Source of the DNA: Paraspadella gotoi
Taxonomy: Eukaryota; Chaetognatha
Assembly: GCA_051294375.1 (NCBI GenBank)
Contig: CM119269.1
Location: forward strand, 5,158,773-5,222,772
DNA: 64,000 nt
Direction: 5' to 3'
Positions 61,452 through 64,000 of this stretch are shown here, one piece after another (within the stretch, counting starts at the first letter, position 1; every line of letters starts with the position of its first letter). The notes beneath the pieces are model-generated. The model ran no database searches and was not told the DNA's origin. It worked only from the letters and a program-made list of their open reading frames with translations. Both the position numbers and the translations under genes were made by a program.

Positions 61452-62710
61452 CAAGTCTATTTGGAAATCCTGTCACCCGTCCGCCGTGCGGAGAAAGAGC
61501 TTCAGTAGGTCGACCTCCTACCACGCAGGCCTTATGAAACCAGTAAACGTTCGTTGTGCCAATTTTAACCGACCATATTGAAAGCGTAAAGCGGCGTTTG
61601 GAGGCGTTGATGCTTGTTCTCTGAGAAAAAAAAATCGTATTTCTATTTCAAAGGTTCCCCCCTTAAAACCTTTACCGATTAAGCAGAACAAATTGATAAA
61701 AAAAAGTAAGTTGCCTTTATAAAAGTTCAATAGTATAATCATACTCAACGATCTAATTATTTCAATTTCGGACTTATCCCGCGTAATTTGCATATATATA
61801 TATTCTTTTTTTAAACAACAAAAAAAGCAATATAAAAACGTCAAAAAAACAAAGCATAATCGATAAAAAAAAATAATCCACTCGAGCGAGAAAATCGGTT
61901 TCCAGGAGAAAAAAGAAGAGCAAAAGACAAGAAGCGAAAATTACGATCGAAAAAAAACAAAAAAACAAAAAAAAAGGAAAACAGAGGAGCCAAGTCCCCG
62001 AGGGAAATTTTCACCTTATATAATATCGGCCTTTGCTATGAATCTCGGCGACGATGAGAGAGGACAAAAAAAAAAAAAAGAGAGTTGGAGAGACCTGCGA
62101 CGCCATCGAATGCGGACTTGATTATTTCGAAATGTATATTGGGAAAAGAATCGGCTATTATTAATCGTTAGAATCGTTAGATAATAATTATATATAATTA
62201 TTATAATTATTAGTCTCGCTCAATGCCTTTTAGCGTTTTAGCGATATATTTTTATTCTTCTTTTTCAAAAAAAAAATTTTTAGTGTATTGTATAAACACA
62301 AAGTAAAGTCGTCTAATCGTCTATAGTGTAATTCGGATCAAATCGCCAACTCCAAAATAACGCTTTCATGAGACACCAGAAAAAGCTTATAAATTCTTAT
62401 TAATGTCTTGAAAATTGTTCTTTTGTATTTTACAACCTTTTTTTTTACATTTCGCCTTTTTCCTCCATCTATATATTTTGCCCCCAAATTTCGTGCGATT
62501 CGTTCCATTTTTTTAAATCAAACTTTTCCATCTATTTTTGTTTTCCTCCTTTTTTTCCCCTTTTTTTTTCTCCTTTTATCCTTTATTACTTTTTGGGAAT
62601 TCACGCGACATTTGGTCGCCATCACCTGTGAGGCCGCCACGGGGAATTAAAGGCCGTCAAAGGGAACGCGGGTGGGCCGGGGAAAATCCCGCCTCCGCCC
62701 ATGTCTCTCT

Positions 62711-62743
<33 letters not shown>

Positions 62744-63699
62744 TTCTCCCTCATTCTTGAGCACAAATGTATTGGAAAAAAGAAAAATTCCTTTCATCAG
62801 CCTGAGAAAAGAAATAAAATTACGAAAGTAGGTTGGATGCATTTTCGTCGGAGAGGGCAACAAAACATGAGTGAGATTGCCCTGTGTTACGTTTCGTATT
62901 TACAGTCATCCCTGCCGGTAATAATGTAAAGCGAAAGGAAATTTCAAAGAAATACAAGTGAACCTCGATCGAAATTTAGAATAGTTGTTTTCTTGGAAAA
63001 CTTTATTTGTGAATTAACCATTTTAGCAATGCGTTTAATTAGTTTTTTTTCTTTTTAAATGTTTCTTCTAAATCGGTTTATTTCGTTGCTAAAACTTCAA
63101 ATCTCTCTTCCATCTCAAACCTTAAAAAGTCAGGTCTCTAACCCCGCTCTTGACCCGAACTCGTTTAGACTCAAACCCTGCGTTGAAAGGCAAACTCGCC
63201 CCCCCGAGAAACGTTGAGAAAAAACCAAAAGGGAGGAGGGCGGAGGAGAGAAAGAGAGAAGGAGAGAGAGAGAGAGAGATGAGAGAGGAAGAGAAGAGAG
63301 AGAAGAGAGAGAGAGAGGGATGAGAGAGAGAGGAGAGGAGAGAGACGAGAGAGCTGACGTTAGAAACCAGGGGGAAAAAAGCGAAGGAGATAAAATCCCT
63401 GTGTTTGTTCCGCCCGACCTTTCGCTCAAAATCGTTCCCACTCGGAGCCTTACCCTATTTTTTCCTTCCCCATCCTCCTCTTCCTTCTCCTCCTCCTCTT
63501 CCTTCTCCTCATCTTCTTCCTCCTCCTCTCCCACCCTCTCCTCTTTTCGGCCTCCATCCGGAATCTCGCCGGGCCTCGACCCACCAAATACCACTCGGCC
63601 TTTACTCACTTACCTTTTGTTATGCATCAGGCTAACGACCGGCCCTTTTTCTTCTTTATTAACTAATTAGATATATGTAGTTGGGTATAATCTTTACAA
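61452..63699. other. Non-duplicated stretch, no certain gene
   Basis: AT-rich DNA (61450-62600) with a TATAATTATTATAATTATTA-like run near 62180 is followed by a short GC-richer part (62620-62700), a CT tract (62704-62752), a GA tract (63256-63350) and a TCC/TTC-rich field (63471-63532). I recognise no coding sequence. Confidence 0.5.
63471..63532 (+). repeat. (TCC/TTC)n low-complexity tract
   Basis: Irregular CTCCTCCTC and CTTCTTCC words form a pyrimidine-only stretch. Confidence 0.85.
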
Positions 63700-63830
63700 A
63701 AATCTATATATTATAAGAGGGATGGATGCATAGCCTGTCCAAAGTCAGTGGAAAGATCGCTTATTTATTTAATTAATGTACAATTTTTCGTTGGTAGTTC
63801 CAATTTCAAACTTTTCTTATAATTTACTCT
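63700..63830 (+). repeat. Diverged fragment related to the end of U units
   Basis: CCAAAGTCAGTGG, then GCTTATTTATTTAATTAATG, then GGTAGTTCCAATTTC follow the order and spacing of 25262-25355 in U2, but with many substitutions. It may be an older member of the same repeat family outside the array. Confidence 0.5.
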
Positions 63831-64000
63831 TCTTCCTTCGTTTTCTCTTCTTCAACTTACCCCCACGCCTACCCCATCTTTACCCACCACGGCACCACAG
63901 TTTCTACCGCTCGCCCTGGCATCTTGTGACTAAAGGGAAGTGATTAACCCCAGTCACCTCGAACGACCAAACGCCTTTTACTTTTCCTTATCTCCTCCTT
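63831..64000. other. End of window, nothing recognised
   Basis: Pyrimidine-rich DNA without an identifiable feature. Confidence 0.5.

Overview
The window is eukaryotic nuclear DNA, most likely from an animal. It shows no operons, no ribosome-binding-site-led gene blocks and almost no long credible reading frames. It is packed with simple repeats, above all (GA/CT)n, with GATA, GAAA and AAGG runs. The one recognisable coding sequence, the first exon of a KCTD-type BTB/T1 protein at 56841-57013, ends at a spliceosomal donor. Short TTAGGG-like runs fit an animal but do not prove it. I cannot name a species.

The sequence is a draft with thirteen N gaps. Nine are exactly 25 N and look like placeholders; four are longer. 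Many paralogous stretches (for example 6605-17168 and 31091-42130) differ from their cleaner relatives mostly by single-base insertions and deletions, as in unpolished long reads placed into scaffold gaps. Copy number and orientation of the repeats should therefore be treated as provisional.

Layout. (1) 1-18000: a mosaic of modules I call A, B, C, D and S1, present several times in both orientations. B is a palindromic, hAT-like foldback element flanked by the 8-bp direct repeat GTGAGTAG. A large inverted repeat (6605-11423 against 12259-17168) surrounds one S1 copy. (2) 18026-26510: two tandem units (U1, U2) of about 3.6 kb core length, plus tail T. U1 carries a 607-bp insertion with 8-bp target duplications that is absent from U2 and U3. 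(3) 26641-36660: modules W1 and W2, a G-rich block, a 532-N gap, then W1, S1, U3 and T again. (4) 36691-45189: module X, a noisy V1 copy, an inverted and a direct W2 copy, a stretch of different composition, and X again. (5) 45215-52190: a tandem pair V1-V2-V1-V2 with a unit of about 3.3-3.4 kb. (6) 52191-64000: largely non-duplicated DNA holding the KCTD exon, a 2.5-kb imperfect palindrome with a tandem-repeat core (58620-61172), and a possible signal-peptide exon (61350-61445).

No genes can be shown to act together. The window reads as a repeat-dominated intergenic or intronic region beside the 5' end of a KCTD gene. The observations best supported by the bases themselves are the two hAT-like insertions with exact 8-bp target duplications, one of them with two empty paralogous sites inside the window, and the large palindrome.
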